The notes under the pieces: generated by a model
What the model was told of the DNA's origin: nothing
Seen by the model: the letters and a program-made list of their open reading frames with translations, nothing else
Databases searched by the model: none
Shown: in pieces, positions 1-9,632 of the stretch
Layout of the letters: each line of letters starts with the position of its first letter
How positions within the stretch are numbered: the stretch's first letter is position 1
Assembly: GCA_022340305.1 (NCBI GenBank)
Contig: JAJDOF010000102.1
Coordinates: 1 to 64,000, forward strand
Reading direction: 5' to 3'
DNA from: Gammaproteobacteria bacterium
GTDB taxonomy: Bacteria; Pseudomonadota; Gammaproteobacteria; GCA-001735895
DNA: 64,000 nt
Position numbers and translations under genes: made by a program

Positions 1-1
1 G

Positions 2-70
2 ATATTGCGCGAACAGGGCATGAAAGCGGCGCTCGCCTGGCGCGAGGCCAGACTCGATCTCGATGGCTGA
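2..70 (+). CDS. C-terminal fragment of an upstream gene (5' end outside window)
   Basis: Open frame from window edge, ...ILREQGMKAALAWREARLDLDG*, overlapping the next ATG by 8 nt; possibly enoyl-CoA hydratase-like tail. Confidence 0.45.
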   Translation: MLREQGMKAALAWREARLDLDG

Positions 71-2162
71 ACATCGCCTCGATCCTCTGCTGCAACCGGC
101 CAGTATCGCCCTGCTCGGTGCCTCCGAGCGTACCGACAGCCCCGGGCGGGTACTCGCGGAAATGGTGATCCATTCGCAATACCAGGGATCGGTTTACCCG
201 GTGAACCCGGGCTATGCGCAAATCCTCGGCCTGCCCTGTTTCGCCGACCTCGCCGCGCTACCGGTGACAGTCGACCACGTCATCATCGCGCTCGGTAATG
301 CCCATCTCGAAGGCGCATTGAGCGCGGCGATCGAGCACGGCGCGAAGGCAGCCACGATCTACTCCAGTGCCGTACTCGAACAGGATTCGGATCCCCCGCT
401 GAAGCAACGCCTGAAAGACATGGCACGGCGAGCCGGTATACAGATCTGCGGCATCAATGGTATGGGATTTTATAACCTGCAACAGCAGTTATACGCTGGT
501 ATATTTCCGCGCGCGGAGCACATTATCCGCGGCGGTATCAGTTACATTGCGCAATCAGGTTCGGCCTTTACCACGCTGTGTCACAACGGTTGCCGGCTCG
601 GTTTCAACCTGTGCGTGTCGGCTGGTGATGAAATGACCACGACGGTCGCGGACTACATGGACTGGTGTCTGGAGCGCGAGGATACCCGCGTGATCGGCCT
701 GTTTCTCGAAACGGTACGCGACCCGCAGGGCTTCGTGGCGGCACTGGAAAAAGCCAATACCCGCGATATCCCTGTCGTCATTCTGAAGATCGGAAAATCC
801 GCGCTCGGCGCCGCCATGGCAGTGACCCACACCGGCGCCATCGCCGGCGATCGTGCAGTGTTCCAGGCCCTGTTCCGACGATACGGTGTGATCGAAGTGG
901 ACGATTTCGACGCAATGGCTGCCATTCTGATGCTGCTGCAATACCCACGCAGAGCCGCCAGTGGCGGCTTCGCCGCCGCCTTCGAATCCGGTGGTTTTCG
1001 CGAATTGGTCACCGATACCGCGGTCGAGCTCGGCATCGATTTTGCCGAGCTCGACCACCCAACCGTAAGCACCCTTGAGCAGCATCTCGATCCCGGACTC
1101 AAGGCCGAGAATCCACTCGATTTATGGGGCTCTCACAATCGTTTCGAAGCACGTTTCACAGCCTGCCTGACGGCACTGATGCAGGACCCGAACGTCGCCG
1201 CAGGCGCATTCTTCAGTAACTTCCGCGACGGCTACTATCTCTCCGAGGCGATTTACCGCGTGGTGGTCGCGGTTAGCGAACGAGTCGACAAACCCATTGT
1301 GCTGGCGACCTGCTATTCTGACCTCGCCAATAACGCGCTCGGCCGACGCGCCTATGACGCCGGCATCCCGCTTATCGACGGTGTGCGCGAAGCCCTGCTC
1401 GCCTTCAAACATCTGTTTGCCTACCGCAGCTTTAAACAGGAAAGAGCCCAACAGGCCACACCCGCGCCCGTCGACCCTGCGGTCGCTGTCGACTGGCGCC
1501 AGCGGCTGTCGCAACACTCGACAGACACCCTCGACGAAAACCAGGCACTCGACCTGCTCGGCGCTTTTGCGATACCCGTGGTGCGCCGCGAGATCGTCGC
1601 GTCAGAGGCAGAGTTGGCGACGGCGGCTGCGGCGATCGGCTTTCCCGTGGTATTAAAGACCGCACAGCCCGGAATCAATCACAAGAGCGATTGCGGTGGG
1701 GTCTTCGTCGGTATCCAGTCGGAACAGGACCTGCTGCGGCATTACCGTGATATCAGCACAAGACTGGGGCCGACGGCGCTGCTGTCACAAATGGCTGACG
1801 CAGGGGTCGAGGTCGCGCTCGGCACGGTTAACGACAGCCAGTTCGGTCCCGTCATCATGGTTGCCGCCGGTGGCATTCTGGTAGAATTACTCGCCGATCG
1901 GGCGCTGGCGATGTGTCCGGTGAGCCCAGACCAGGCTGACGCCATGCTCGACTCGCTCAAGTTAAATCGGCTATTACTGGGCCTGCGCGGCCGACCAGCG
2001 GTGCACCGGCAGGCACTGATCGATGCCATCGTCGACTTATCCCGGCTCGCTTTTTGCTTGCGTGATAGTATTGCCGAAATTGATATCAATCCGCTAATTG
2101 CGCATGCGGACGGTGCGCTCGCCGTCGACGCGTTGATCCTGCGCAGGTCACCCGACAGGTGA
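63..2162 (+). CDS. NDP-forming acyl-CoA synthetase / acetate-CoA ligase family (CoA-binding plus ATP-grasp)
   Basis: 699 aa; N-terminal CoA-binding motif (SIALLGASERTDSPGR), C-terminal ATP-grasp (GFPVVLKTAQPGINHKSDCGGVFVGI). Confidence 0.88.
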   Translation: MAEHRLDPLLQPASIALLGASERTDSPGRVLAEMVIHSQYQGSVYPVNPGYAQILGLPCFADLAALPVTVDHVIIALGNAHLEGALSAAIEHGAKAATIYSSAVLEQDSDPPLKQRLKDMARRAGIQICGINGMGFYNLQQQLYAGIFPRAEHIIRGGISYIAQSGSAFTTLCHNGCRLGFNLCVSAGDEMTTTVADYMDWCLEREDTRVIGLFLETVRDPQGFVAALEKANTRDIPVVILKIGKSALGAAMAVTHTGAIAGDRAVFQALFRRYGVIEVDDFDAMAAILMLLQYPRRAASGGFAAAFESGGFRELVTDTAVELGIDFAELDHPTVSTLEQHLDPGLKAENPLDLWGSHNRFEARFTACLTALMQDPNVAAGAFFSNFRDGYYLSEAIYRVVVAVSERVDKPIVLATCYSDLANNALGRRAYDAGIPLIDGVREALLAFKHLFAYRSFKQERAQQATPAPVDPAVAVDWRQRLSQHSTDTLDENQALDLLGAFAIPVVRREIVASEAELATAAAAIGFPVVLKTAQPGINHKSDCGGVFVGIQSEQDLLRHYRDISTRLGPTALLSQMADAGVEVALGTVNDSQFGPVIMVAAGGILVELLADRALAMCPVSPDQADAMLDSLKLNRLLLGLRGRPAVHRQALIDAIVDLSRLAFCLRDSIAEIDINPLIAHADGALAVDALILRRSPDR

Positions 2163-2232
2163 TCGCATCGAGCTCTAGCCGCGCAAACAGTGGATGTAAC
2201 CGCTGTCGGTACCAATAGTAACAGTAACTCTA

Positions 2233-3120
2233 ATGACTTTAAGCGAACTGAATACGAGCGAACGCATCGGCCTGGTGCTGATCATCGCCATCGTCGCGCA
2301 CCTGGCAGTGTATGGCATCCGTTACCTTGGACACCAGTTGATGACGGCGGAGTCCCTGTTGCGCTGGAACAAGCTGCGCACACTCGCTGGACTGCTGACC
2401 AGCATACTCGTGTTTGGCCTTTACTTCGGCACCCTCGGCTTCGTGCTGCAGGAGTTCGGCGTGTCGCTGACGGCCTACCTCGCGAGTGCATCGATACTCG
2501 GTCTCGCCATCGGCTTCGGTTCGCAGGGCGTGGTGCAGGACGTGGTGACGGGCCTTACGGTTATTCTTACGGATTTATTCCAGGTCGGCGACCTGGTCGA
2601 GATTGGTGATAAAACCGGCACTGTGCAAAACATCAGCATGCGCTTTACCACGCTATTGAATCCACTGGGTGCGAAGGTTTTTATACCGAACCGAACCCTG
2701 TCCAACGTCACCATTTATCCACGCGGTTACCTGCGTTGCTATGCCGACGTCACGCTCTCGACCCAGGCGGATCTAGCTGCACAGATGCAGGACCGGGTCG
2801 AAGCGATCACGCGGGGTTTCGTCGAGCAATTTCCCGGCATCCTGCGAGACGATCCCGAATTTGACCTGCCTGTCACTTCGGCTGCGGGCCGTGTTTACCT
2901 GCGCATCAAGTTTCGCGTCTGGCCCGGGCGCATCGTACCTATCGAGCAGGCATTCAAGAATGAAATCATACAGGCTATGAAACTGCTGGACCCCGACTAC
3001 GCCGACTGGATGGTCAGCATCAATAACGAGATCAGTGAAGAGCCCCGGGTTATCAGTCCTTTCCGCTCGGGGCAACACCGCAGGCACGGATCGGGGCGTA
3101 ACATCGATGGTCACGATTAG
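2233..3120 (+). CDS. MscS-family mechanosensitive channel protein
   Basis: ASILGLAIGFGSQGVVQDVVTGL pore-helix/beta-domain signature. Confidence 0.88.
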   Translation: MTLSELNTSERIGLVLIIAIVAHLAVYGIRYLGHQLMTAESLLRWNKLRTLAGLLTSILVFGLYFGTLGFVLQEFGVSLTAYLASASILGLAIGFGSQGVVQDVVTGLTVILTDLFQVGDLVEIGDKTGTVQNISMRFTTLLNPLGAKVFIPNRTLSNVTIYPRGYLRCYADVTLSTQADLAAQMQDRVEAITRGFVEQFPGILRDDPEFDLPVTSAAGRVYLRIKFRVWPGRIVPIEQAFKNEIIQAMKLLDPDYADWMVSINNEISEEPRVISPFRSGQHRRHGSGRNIDGHD

Positions 3121-3234
3121 CAGCTGTCGCGCTGGATACAGGGCTGTGGCCAGGCTGCTGCCGGAAACCAGCAAGCCACCGGCATTGGTGCTTGCCGCCA
3201 CTGTAACGCAGGTCCGCAAGTCCCAGCAAAGCAG

Positions 3235-4467
3235 ATGTTGAGACTGATTCGATCCGAATGGCAACTGCTGCTGTTCGGATTCCTGATGACCTTCTGGTCA
3301 TCACCCGGGCAGACATTTCTGATCTCGCTGTTCAGTGGCGAAATTCGCGCAGAGCTTGGCTTGAGCGACGGCGAGTTTGCTGGAATCTACTCGCTGGCGA
3401 CGCTCGCCAGCGCGATGCTGGTAATCTGGTCAGGCGCGCTGGTTGATCGGATGGACCTCAAAAAATTGTCGCTCTGGGTCGTGTTCGGTCTCGCCGCGGG
3501 TTGCGGCCTGATGTCGATCAGCGACTCCGTTCTCACACTGTTGCTGAGCCTGTTCATACTGCGTCAACTCGGCCAGGGCTTGATGTTCATCATCAGCTCG
3601 ACGGCGATGGTGCGCTACCTCGACGAGCACAAGGGCAAGGCATCGGCGCTCGCCAGCATCGGTTATGCAGTGTCTGAAGCGGTCATGCCCGGATTGCTGG
3701 TGTCCCTGCTATTGTGGGTGGGCTGGCGTCAGAGCTGGCAGGTGGCTGCCGTATTGCTCATCGTCTTGATGGTGCCGGCGATCCTCTACCTGTTGCGCGG
3801 TCACCGTCAACGCCATAGCGACTACCTCGTCCGACTCGACGTCCAAAGCGCGGACAACCTGCGAACTTTCCGACGCCGCCAATGGACGCGCGCCGAGGTC
3901 CTGCGCGACCGTTACTTTTACCTGTTCGCGCCGGGCTTGATGTCGCAGCCGTTGATGTTCACCGGCTTTATCTTTCACCAGGTACACCTGGTTGAAGTCA
4001 AGGGCTGGCCGCTGATCGGCTGGGCGACATTGTTTTCGCTCTACGCGATGGTGTCGGTTGCCACCAAGTTGGTGTGCGGACCACTGATCGACCGCTTCGG
4101 TGCCATTCGCATGATCCCGCTGGTTGCGCTGCCGATGGGGATCGGTCTGGTCATCCTGGCGCTGGCAGACAGCCTGGCCTGGGGTGGCGTATTCCTGGTG
4201 CTAACCGGCATAACAGTCGGATTTCAGTCGACCGCAGTGGCGCCCTTCTGGTCGGAGATGTACGGTAACCAGCACCTCGGTGCGATCAAGTCGCTCGGTG
4301 CGGCTGCCATGGTCTTTTGCACGGCGTTATCGCCCATCGTTATCGGCTGGCAAATCGACCTCGGGGTCAGCATGGAAACACTCGCGCTGGCTGCCGCCGC
4401 ATATGTTTTCCTGACCTCGGCACTAGCCTGGTATGCCTGCCGCGCCCGCCTGGCGAATCTCTCCTAG
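3235..4467 (+). CDS. MFS transporter
   Basis: 410 aa, about 12 TM, SLWVVFGLAAG and repeated hydrophobic segments. Confidence 0.85.
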   Translation: MLRLIRSEWQLLLFGFLMTFWSSPGQTFLISLFSGEIRAELGLSDGEFAGIYSLATLASAMLVIWSGALVDRMDLKKLSLWVVFGLAAGCGLMSISDSVLTLLLSLFILRQLGQGLMFIISSTAMVRYLDEHKGKASALASIGYAVSEAVMPGLLVSLLLWVGWRQSWQVAAVLLIVLMVPAILYLLRGHRQRHSDYLVRLDVQSADNLRTFRRRQWTRAEVLRDRYFYLFAPGLMSQPLMFTGFIFHQVHLVEVKGWPLIGWATLFSLYAMVSVATKLVCGPLIDRFGAIRMIPLVALPMGIGLVILALADSLAWGGVFLVLTGITVGFQSTAVAPFWSEMYGNQHLGAIKSLGAAAMVFCTALSPIVIGWQIDLGVSMETLALAAAAYVFLTSALAWYACRARLANLS

Positions 4468-4471
4468 CTGG

Positions 4472-4912
4472 CTAGAGTCCCGCGAGGGTGGTTGCCGGCA
4501 CATCAGACAGGTAGAAATCGACGTGCACAGCAGCAAACTCCGAAAGGTCGACCAGTTTGCTGAGACTGCGCTCCGCGGCACCGTAAAACCCCGCTGCTTC
4601 GATTCGACGTTGGAACAGTTCTTCGCGGATTAGCGAGCCGTCGGCTGCGAGGAATTTTACGCGGGCATTGAACTGCGCATGATCCAGCGCTGTTCCATTG
4701 GAAAACATGACGCGAATGACGCCATGGCCTTTCTTGTCAGTCACCACGTAAACATAACCGTAGGCGTTTTTGACAGCGCCACTGGCTGTATGCTGCATAC
4801 GCGCATCGGCATGGTATTCGAAAGTGTGCTCATCTGCGACCGCTCGACCACCAGTGAGCATCAGCAAGGGCAACAGTAATAATGCGTAAATTTTTTCCCG
4901 GTTAATCATCAT
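4472..4912 (-). CDS. Secreted hypothetical protein
   Basis: ORF 4472..4936; signal-peptide-like MINREKIYALLLLPLLMLTGGRAVA suggests a start near 4912. Confidence 0.6.
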   Translation of the reverse strand: MMINREKIYALLLLPLLMLTGGRAVADEHTFEYHADARMQHTASGAVKNAYGYVYVVTDKKGHGVIRVMFSNGTALDHAQFNARVKFLAADGSLIREELFQRRIEAAGFYGAAERSLSKLVDLSEFAAVHVDFYLSDVPATTLAGL

Positions 4913-5119
4913 CTTCTCCTTCGTATTGGTCCGCAAGCGCGGTATAAATGCCTTTATACGAAGGCGCTGTGAATAATCGGTGAAAACTGATTTAATTTAT
5001 CTGGCTGCAATACATTGGCAGGATGTAAACCGGTTGACCCATTCGCGGCACCGGTAAACGCGGTTTCGTGCAATGGCTGCGCAGTTGCCGACAAGCATTA
5101 ACTTTATCGAGGGCAGGTA

Positions 5120-6658
5120 TTGCAGTTGATTACTATATCCGTCAAAACCCGCCTGGCCTGGTATGGCACGACCGTATTCCTCAGTTCGGCCATTCTGCTG
5201 GTGCTGGAAATAACCGCTGGACGGCTAATCGCGCCCTACGTCGGTGTCACGATCTACAGCTGGACCTCGATCATTGGCGTCATCCTGGCGGGGCTGTCGC
5301 TCGGCAACTGGCTCGGTGGTCGCTGGGCCGACCGCGGCGCCGATGAACGCAGCACTGGAATCGTTCTCACCCTGGCGGCCGCCTTCAGCTTGCTGAGCCT
5401 GTTAACGCTGACGGTCATCGCGCCGCTGCTGCAGGCAAGTCAGCTGGACCTGATCAGCGCCAGCTTCGTGTACGTGCTTTGCATGTTTTTCATACCGGCA
5501 CTGCTGCTGGGTATTCCGACGCCGTTACTGACCACACTGGCGCTGAATCTTGACCGCCGCACCGGGCATATCGTAGGCCGCATGCACGCCCTTGCCGCTC
5601 TGGGGAGCATACTCGGAACCTTCGTCACCGGATTTTTCCTGATCCAGTATTTCGGTTCGCGCTTCGTGGTCGTGATCGCCTCGCTCATCCTGCTGCTGCT
5701 GGCGCTACCGTTTCTGTTCAAGGCTTCGCGCCGGGAGCTGGTCGGCCTGTTGCTGCTCGGAGTTATGACGGTCACCCTGACCCAGGTGAGACAGGGTTTT
5801 ACCAGCCCCTGCGAAAGCGAAAGTAATTACTTTTGCCTGCGCGTCATCGACGCCTCGGCACAAGCCCCCTTCGGCCAGGCCCGTGGGCTGGTGCTCGACC
5901 ACCTGCTGCACGGCATCAATCACCAGACTGAGCCCGGAATGCTGATTTCGCCCTATGTACACCTGATGCAGGAACTCATCGGCCAGCACTTTGGCGAGCA
6001 AAAGCTGGCGCAACTGCGTTACTATTTTGCTGGCGGGGGCTCTTACACCCAGCCGAATGCCATTAAATATAACCATCCCGACGCATCGGTCACGGTCGCA
6101 GAGCTTGACCCGCTGGTAACGCGCACCGTTCAGCAGTTACTCTATGTCGATCCCTCTACCATGGAGATCCATCATGGCGATGCACGTGCAGTACTGTTTC
6201 GCCAGCGCGACGCCAGCTTCGACGTAATCGTAACCGACGCATTTCACGACATTGCCATTCCCTATCACCTGGTAACGCTCGAGTACCTGCGCCTGGCGAA
6301 ATCAAAATTGAAACCCGGCGGGCTCTACACGACGAACGTGGTGGACGTTTTTCCCGACCCGAAAATGGTTAAAACCCTGCTGAAAACCATGCAGCAAGAG
6401 TTCGCCCACGTGGATGTCTGGCTAGACCGTATCCCGCAACAGGCCTCTCGCATGACCTATGTGATTTCAGCGAGCAATTCACGCATTGACAACGATGTGC
6501 TCGCATCCGTGCACGGATTCAAGCGACGGTGGTTGCGCATCAACGAGCCCCTGTCGAATTCCGGAACCCGGCTTGAACAGTTGCCGATATTCACCGACGA
6601 CTTCGTGCCGGTGGAACGCATGATTTCGAGTTTGCTGCTGACTGCCGAGGGCCTTTGA
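5120..6658 (+). CDS. Fused membrane / spermidine synthase-like protein
   Basis: N-terminal TM domain (ITAGRLIAPYVGVTIYSWTSIIG) and C-terminal aminopropyltransferase-like fold (ARAVLFRQRDASFDVIVTDAFHD); TTG start. Confidence 0.85.
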   Translation: MQLITISVKTRLAWYGTTVFLSSAILLVLEITAGRLIAPYVGVTIYSWTSIIGVILAGLSLGNWLGGRWADRGADERSTGIVLTLAAAFSLLSLLTLTVIAPLLQASQLDLISASFVYVLCMFFIPALLLGIPTPLLTTLALNLDRRTGHIVGRMHALAALGSILGTFVTGFFLIQYFGSRFVVVIASLILLLLALPFLFKASRRELVGLLLLGVMTVTLTQVRQGFTSPCESESNYFCLRVIDASAQAPFGQARGLVLDHLLHGINHQTEPGMLISPYVHLMQELIGQHFGEQKLAQLRYYFAGGGSYTQPNAIKYNHPDASVTVAELDPLVTRTVQQLLYVDPSTMEIHHGDARAVLFRQRDASFDVIVTDAFHDIAIPYHLVTLEYLRLAKSKLKPGGLYTTNVVDVFPDPKMVKTLLKTMQQEFAHVDVWLDRIPQQASRMTYVISASNSRIDNDVLASVHGFKRRWLRINEPLSNSGTRLEQLPIFTDDFVPVERMISSLLLTAEGL

Positions 6659-6674
6659 GCCCGGCTCGCGCGCG

Positions 6675-7274
6675 TTATTCTACGATAAACACCTGGCCTG
6701 TCAGGCAACCTTCGACGGCCTTGCTGTAAGCAAGCCCGACAGCCTCGCTTGAGACGTGTACGTGACCGCGAAAAAAACCATCGTATTTTTGTCGCGACAC
6801 TTCAAGGACTTCCGGACTTACCGTGTTGATGCGGATGCCTCGTGGCATATCAACCGCGGCGCCGAGCACGAATCCGTCGAGTGCACCGTTGGCAGCAGCG
6901 GAGCTGGATCCACCCGTTATCGGGTCACGATTCAACACCCCGCTGGTGAGCGTAAAAGAGCCGTCATCGTCGACAAAGTCCAGGCCTTCGAGCACAAGGT
7001 TGACCTGTGGTAGAACCTTGTGTTTTATCCCTTTCAGGAATTGCTCACTGGTCATGCCGAGTATCGGACCAAAATGACCGTGTCCCACCGCACTGACTAC
7101 CGCACCAACCTTACCGATGTGACGAAACATCCTGCGAATACTGTCGATATCTTCGAGATCGACCAGGAAATCTCCTCGGCTGCGACCGACCTTGATGACT
7201 TCGTGACGTGACGACAGTTCGTCGACCGCACACTTTCCAACCGCTCCACCGGCTCCTACTATAATCACTTTCAC
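6675..7274 (-). CDS. Short-chain dehydrogenase (small SDR)
   Basis: MKVIIVGAGGAVGKCAVDEL Rossmann motif, 199 aa. Confidence 0.82.
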   Translation of the reverse strand: MKVIIVGAGGAVGKCAVDELSSRHEVIKVGRSRGDFLVDLEDIDSIRRMFRHIGKVGAVVSAVGHGHFGPILGMTSEQFLKGIKHKVLPQVNLVLEGLDFVDDDGSFTLTSGVLNRDPITGGSSSAAANGALDGFVLGAAVDMPRGIRINTVSPEVLEVSRQKYDGFFRGHVHVSSEAVGLAYSKAVEGCLTGQVFIVE

Positions 7275-7306
7275 GCCTGCTCCTCCTGTTAAGTTGAAGC
7301 GCTATA

Positions 7307-8182
7307 TTAATCCTCCGAACAATAATCTGCGATGCTGTTTTTGAAACCCTGCATGATGATCGGCAGCAGTGGAATTTGTGCCTTGTCGAACACATGCTCA
7401 CCGATTCGACGCACCGGGATCAGTTCGGCGCCGGTGCCGGTCAGGAAGCACTCGTCCGCCTGCAGTAAATCTTCGACCTGTAAGCTGGTCTGTTCACAGT
7501 GAATGCCCGCCTGCTCTGCGGCATCGATCACCACCGCGCGGGTAATGCCCTCCAGTATTCCATCCGCAAGCGCTGGGGTCTTAAGTATCCCGTCCACGAC
7601 AATAAACACATTGTCGACGCTGCCTTCGCTGACATAGCCTGCCATATTCAGCATCAGGGCCTCGTCACAGCCCGCACGACTGGCCTCGATGCGCGCGAGT
7701 ATATTATTCAGATAGTTCAGGCTTTTGACTCTGGGATCCAGGCATTGCGCCGGTGTACGCCGAGTGTGCGCGATGTGCAGGCTGACACCCTGTGCGCTCT
7801 CGTTGACATCCATCACCACCAGTTCATCGGCAATGATAAACAGGTTCGGGCGCGCGCACTTGCGCGGATCGATGCCGAGTGAACCCTCGCCGCGGGTTAC
7901 CACCAGCCGCAGGTAGCCGCTGTCACCCACGTAGACTTCGATCAACTGCTCGATTGCCCGCACGATTTGTGCAGGGCTATAGGGCAATTTCAGCTTGATT
8001 GCGCTTGCCGAATCCTGCAATCGTTGCAGATGTGCTTCGAGCATAAACGTCTTATTGTTGTAGAAGCGTAACCCTTCAAATACGCCGTCACCGTAGAGCA
8101 ATCCATGATCGAACACTGAGATAGCCGCGTCGCGGGCCGGCATTATGGTTTCGTTAATCCAGCATAAGGCAGTTTTTTTCAT
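7307..8182 (-). CDS. Class IV (branched-chain amino acid-type) aminotransferase
   Basis: ORF 7307..8371; conserved start MKKTALCWINETIMPARDAAISVFDHGLLYGDGVFEGLR places start near 8182; SLNYLNNILARIEA, FLTGTGAELIPV. Confidence 0.88.
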   Translation of the reverse strand: MKKTALCWINETIMPARDAAISVFDHGLLYGDGVFEGLRFYNNKTFMLEAHLQRLQDSASAIKLKLPYSPAQIVRAIEQLIEVYVGDSGYLRLVVTRGEGSLGIDPRKCARPNLFIIADELVVMDVNESAQGVSLHIAHTRRTPAQCLDPRVKSLNYLNNILARIEASRAGCDEALMLNMAGYVSEGSVDNVFIVVDGILKTPALADGILEGITRAVVIDAAEQAGIHCEQTSLQVEDLLQADECFLTGTGAELIPVRRIGEHVFDKAQIPLLPIIMQGFKNSIADYCSED

Positions 8183-8265
8183 CAGCTTATAGGTCAAGTA
8201 TGGTGACATATTATTTTTAAACGGAATTGAATATAATGTCAATACTATTGACTTAATTTTTAGCA

Positions 8266-8697
8266 ATGAACCGACAGGATGAACTAAACCTCGCGCTCGA
8301 ATCGATGCACTTCGGCTTTCGCGCGATGATTTACCAACCCGATCAGCGCCTGGCGCAACTGGGGCTGGCAAGGATTCACCACCGCCTACTGTACTTCATC
8401 GCCCGCCATCCCGGGTGTAGTGTGAACGAGTTACTGCATACCATGCGCATCAGCAAGCAGTACCTGAACCGCCCGCTCAAACAGATGATCGAGCTGGGAT
8501 ATGTCGAGCAAGCAACCGATGTCGATGATCGCCGCATCAGGCGCCTTGGGTTGACGGCCAGTGGCAAAAAACTGGAATTCGAACTCAGCGAGGTACAGCG
8601 CAAACGTTTCGCCGCAATCTTCGAGCGCGCGGGCCCGGTAGCAGAAAAACACTGGCGAGAAGTGATGGCTCTGCTCAGCGAGCAGATCGAGTTCTGA
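8266..8697 (+). CDS. MarR-family transcriptional regulator
   Basis: wHTH: SVNELLHTMRISKQYLNRPLKQMIELGYVEQATDVDDRRIRRLGLTASG; divergent from the aminotransferase. Confidence 0.85.
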   Translation: MNRQDELNLALESMHFGFRAMIYQPDQRLAQLGLARIHHRLLYFIARHPGCSVNELLHTMRISKQYLNRPLKQMIELGYVEQATDVDDRRIRRLGLTASGKKLEFELSEVQRKRFAAIFERAGPVAEKHWREVMALLSEQIEF

Positions 8698-8711
8698 CAG
8701 GGTTCCAGTTT

Positions 8712-8854
8712 ATGTCCGCAGCGAGGCGCCGATAGGTCGTGCCCTGCCGGCCTTTCGCGACAAAGGTGTGGCAGGCATAGCCAGACCTATGTCAAGCGCA
8801 CCGACCGAGGGAAAGGCTGGCAGGGCGCGGCATAGCGGCGCCGCAGTAGGACAT
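8712..8854. repeat. Nested imperfect inverted repeat in a convergent intergenic region
   Basis: Outer arms atgtcc..ggcgccg..gccctgccggccttt / aaaggctggcagggc..cggcgcc..ggacat; inner arms gacaaaggtgtggc / gccagacctatgtc (12/14 complementary). Confidence 0.7.
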
Positions 8855-9630
8855 TAAGCGCGATTGCCGCCGTCGAGGACCAGGGGATAACCCGTGATAA
8901 AGCGCGCTGAATCGCAGCAGGCGAATAACACCAGGTCTGCGACCTCCTCGGCCGAACACACGCGATTCAACGGCACTGCCTGTGCCGATTCGCGTAGACC
9001 GGTAGCGACATCGAGACCGCGATCACTGAACTCGCCCCGCAGCATCGGAGTATCCACATCGCCCGGACATATGGGCACGATGCGGATGCCGGCGGGCGCA
9101 TAATCGAGTGCCATTGCGCGCGTCATTTGCAGCACGGCGCCCTTGCTTGCGCAATAGGCGGTCAGGTGGGGGCTGCCGCTGAGTGCCGCATCCGAGGCGA
9201 TGTTAATGATCGTACCCTGGCTCGCTTTCAAGTGTGGTAGCGACGCCCGACAAATGTAAAACATGCCGTTGACATTGACGTTCATCGTCTGCAACCACTG
9301 CTCGTCAGTGGTCTCCTCGGCGGTCGCGTGGTAGATGATACCGGCGCTGTTAACGACAATATCGAGACCGCCAAGTATGCCGACAGCCTCGGTGACGATA
9401 AGATCGCATTTTTTACGCGCGCCGATATCGCCATCGACAAAAGCGATGCTGCCGGGCTGATTCTTTGCGGCTATGATGATCGCACGCGCTCGTTGGTGGT
9501 TGCGGCCGTTGATCACGACCCTGGCACCGGCCCGGGCGAAACTCAGCGCAGCGGCCTCGCCCATGCCGGAAGTACCGCCGGTAATCAGTACCCGCTTACC
9601 ACTGAAATCAAACTGGGGAGACGCCGACAC
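8854..9630 (-). CDS. SDR family oxidoreductase
   Basis: GKRVLITGGTSGMGEAAALSFARAGARVVINGR, YCASKGA; GTG start at 9630 proposed, just after the ALDH stop. Confidence 0.85.
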   Translation of the reverse strand: MSASPQFDFSGKRVLITGGTSGMGEAAALSFARAGARVVINGRNHQRARAIIIAAKNQPGSIAFVDGDIGARKKCDLIVTEAVGILGGLDIVVNSAGIIYHATAEETTDEQWLQTMNVNVNGMFYICRASLPHLKASQGTIINIASDAALSGSPHLTAYCASKGAVLQMTRAMALDYAPAGIRIVPICPGDVDTPMLRGEFSDRGLDVATGLRESAQAVPLNRVCSAEEVADLVLFACCDSARFITGYPLVLDGGNRA

Positions 9631-9632
9631 GA

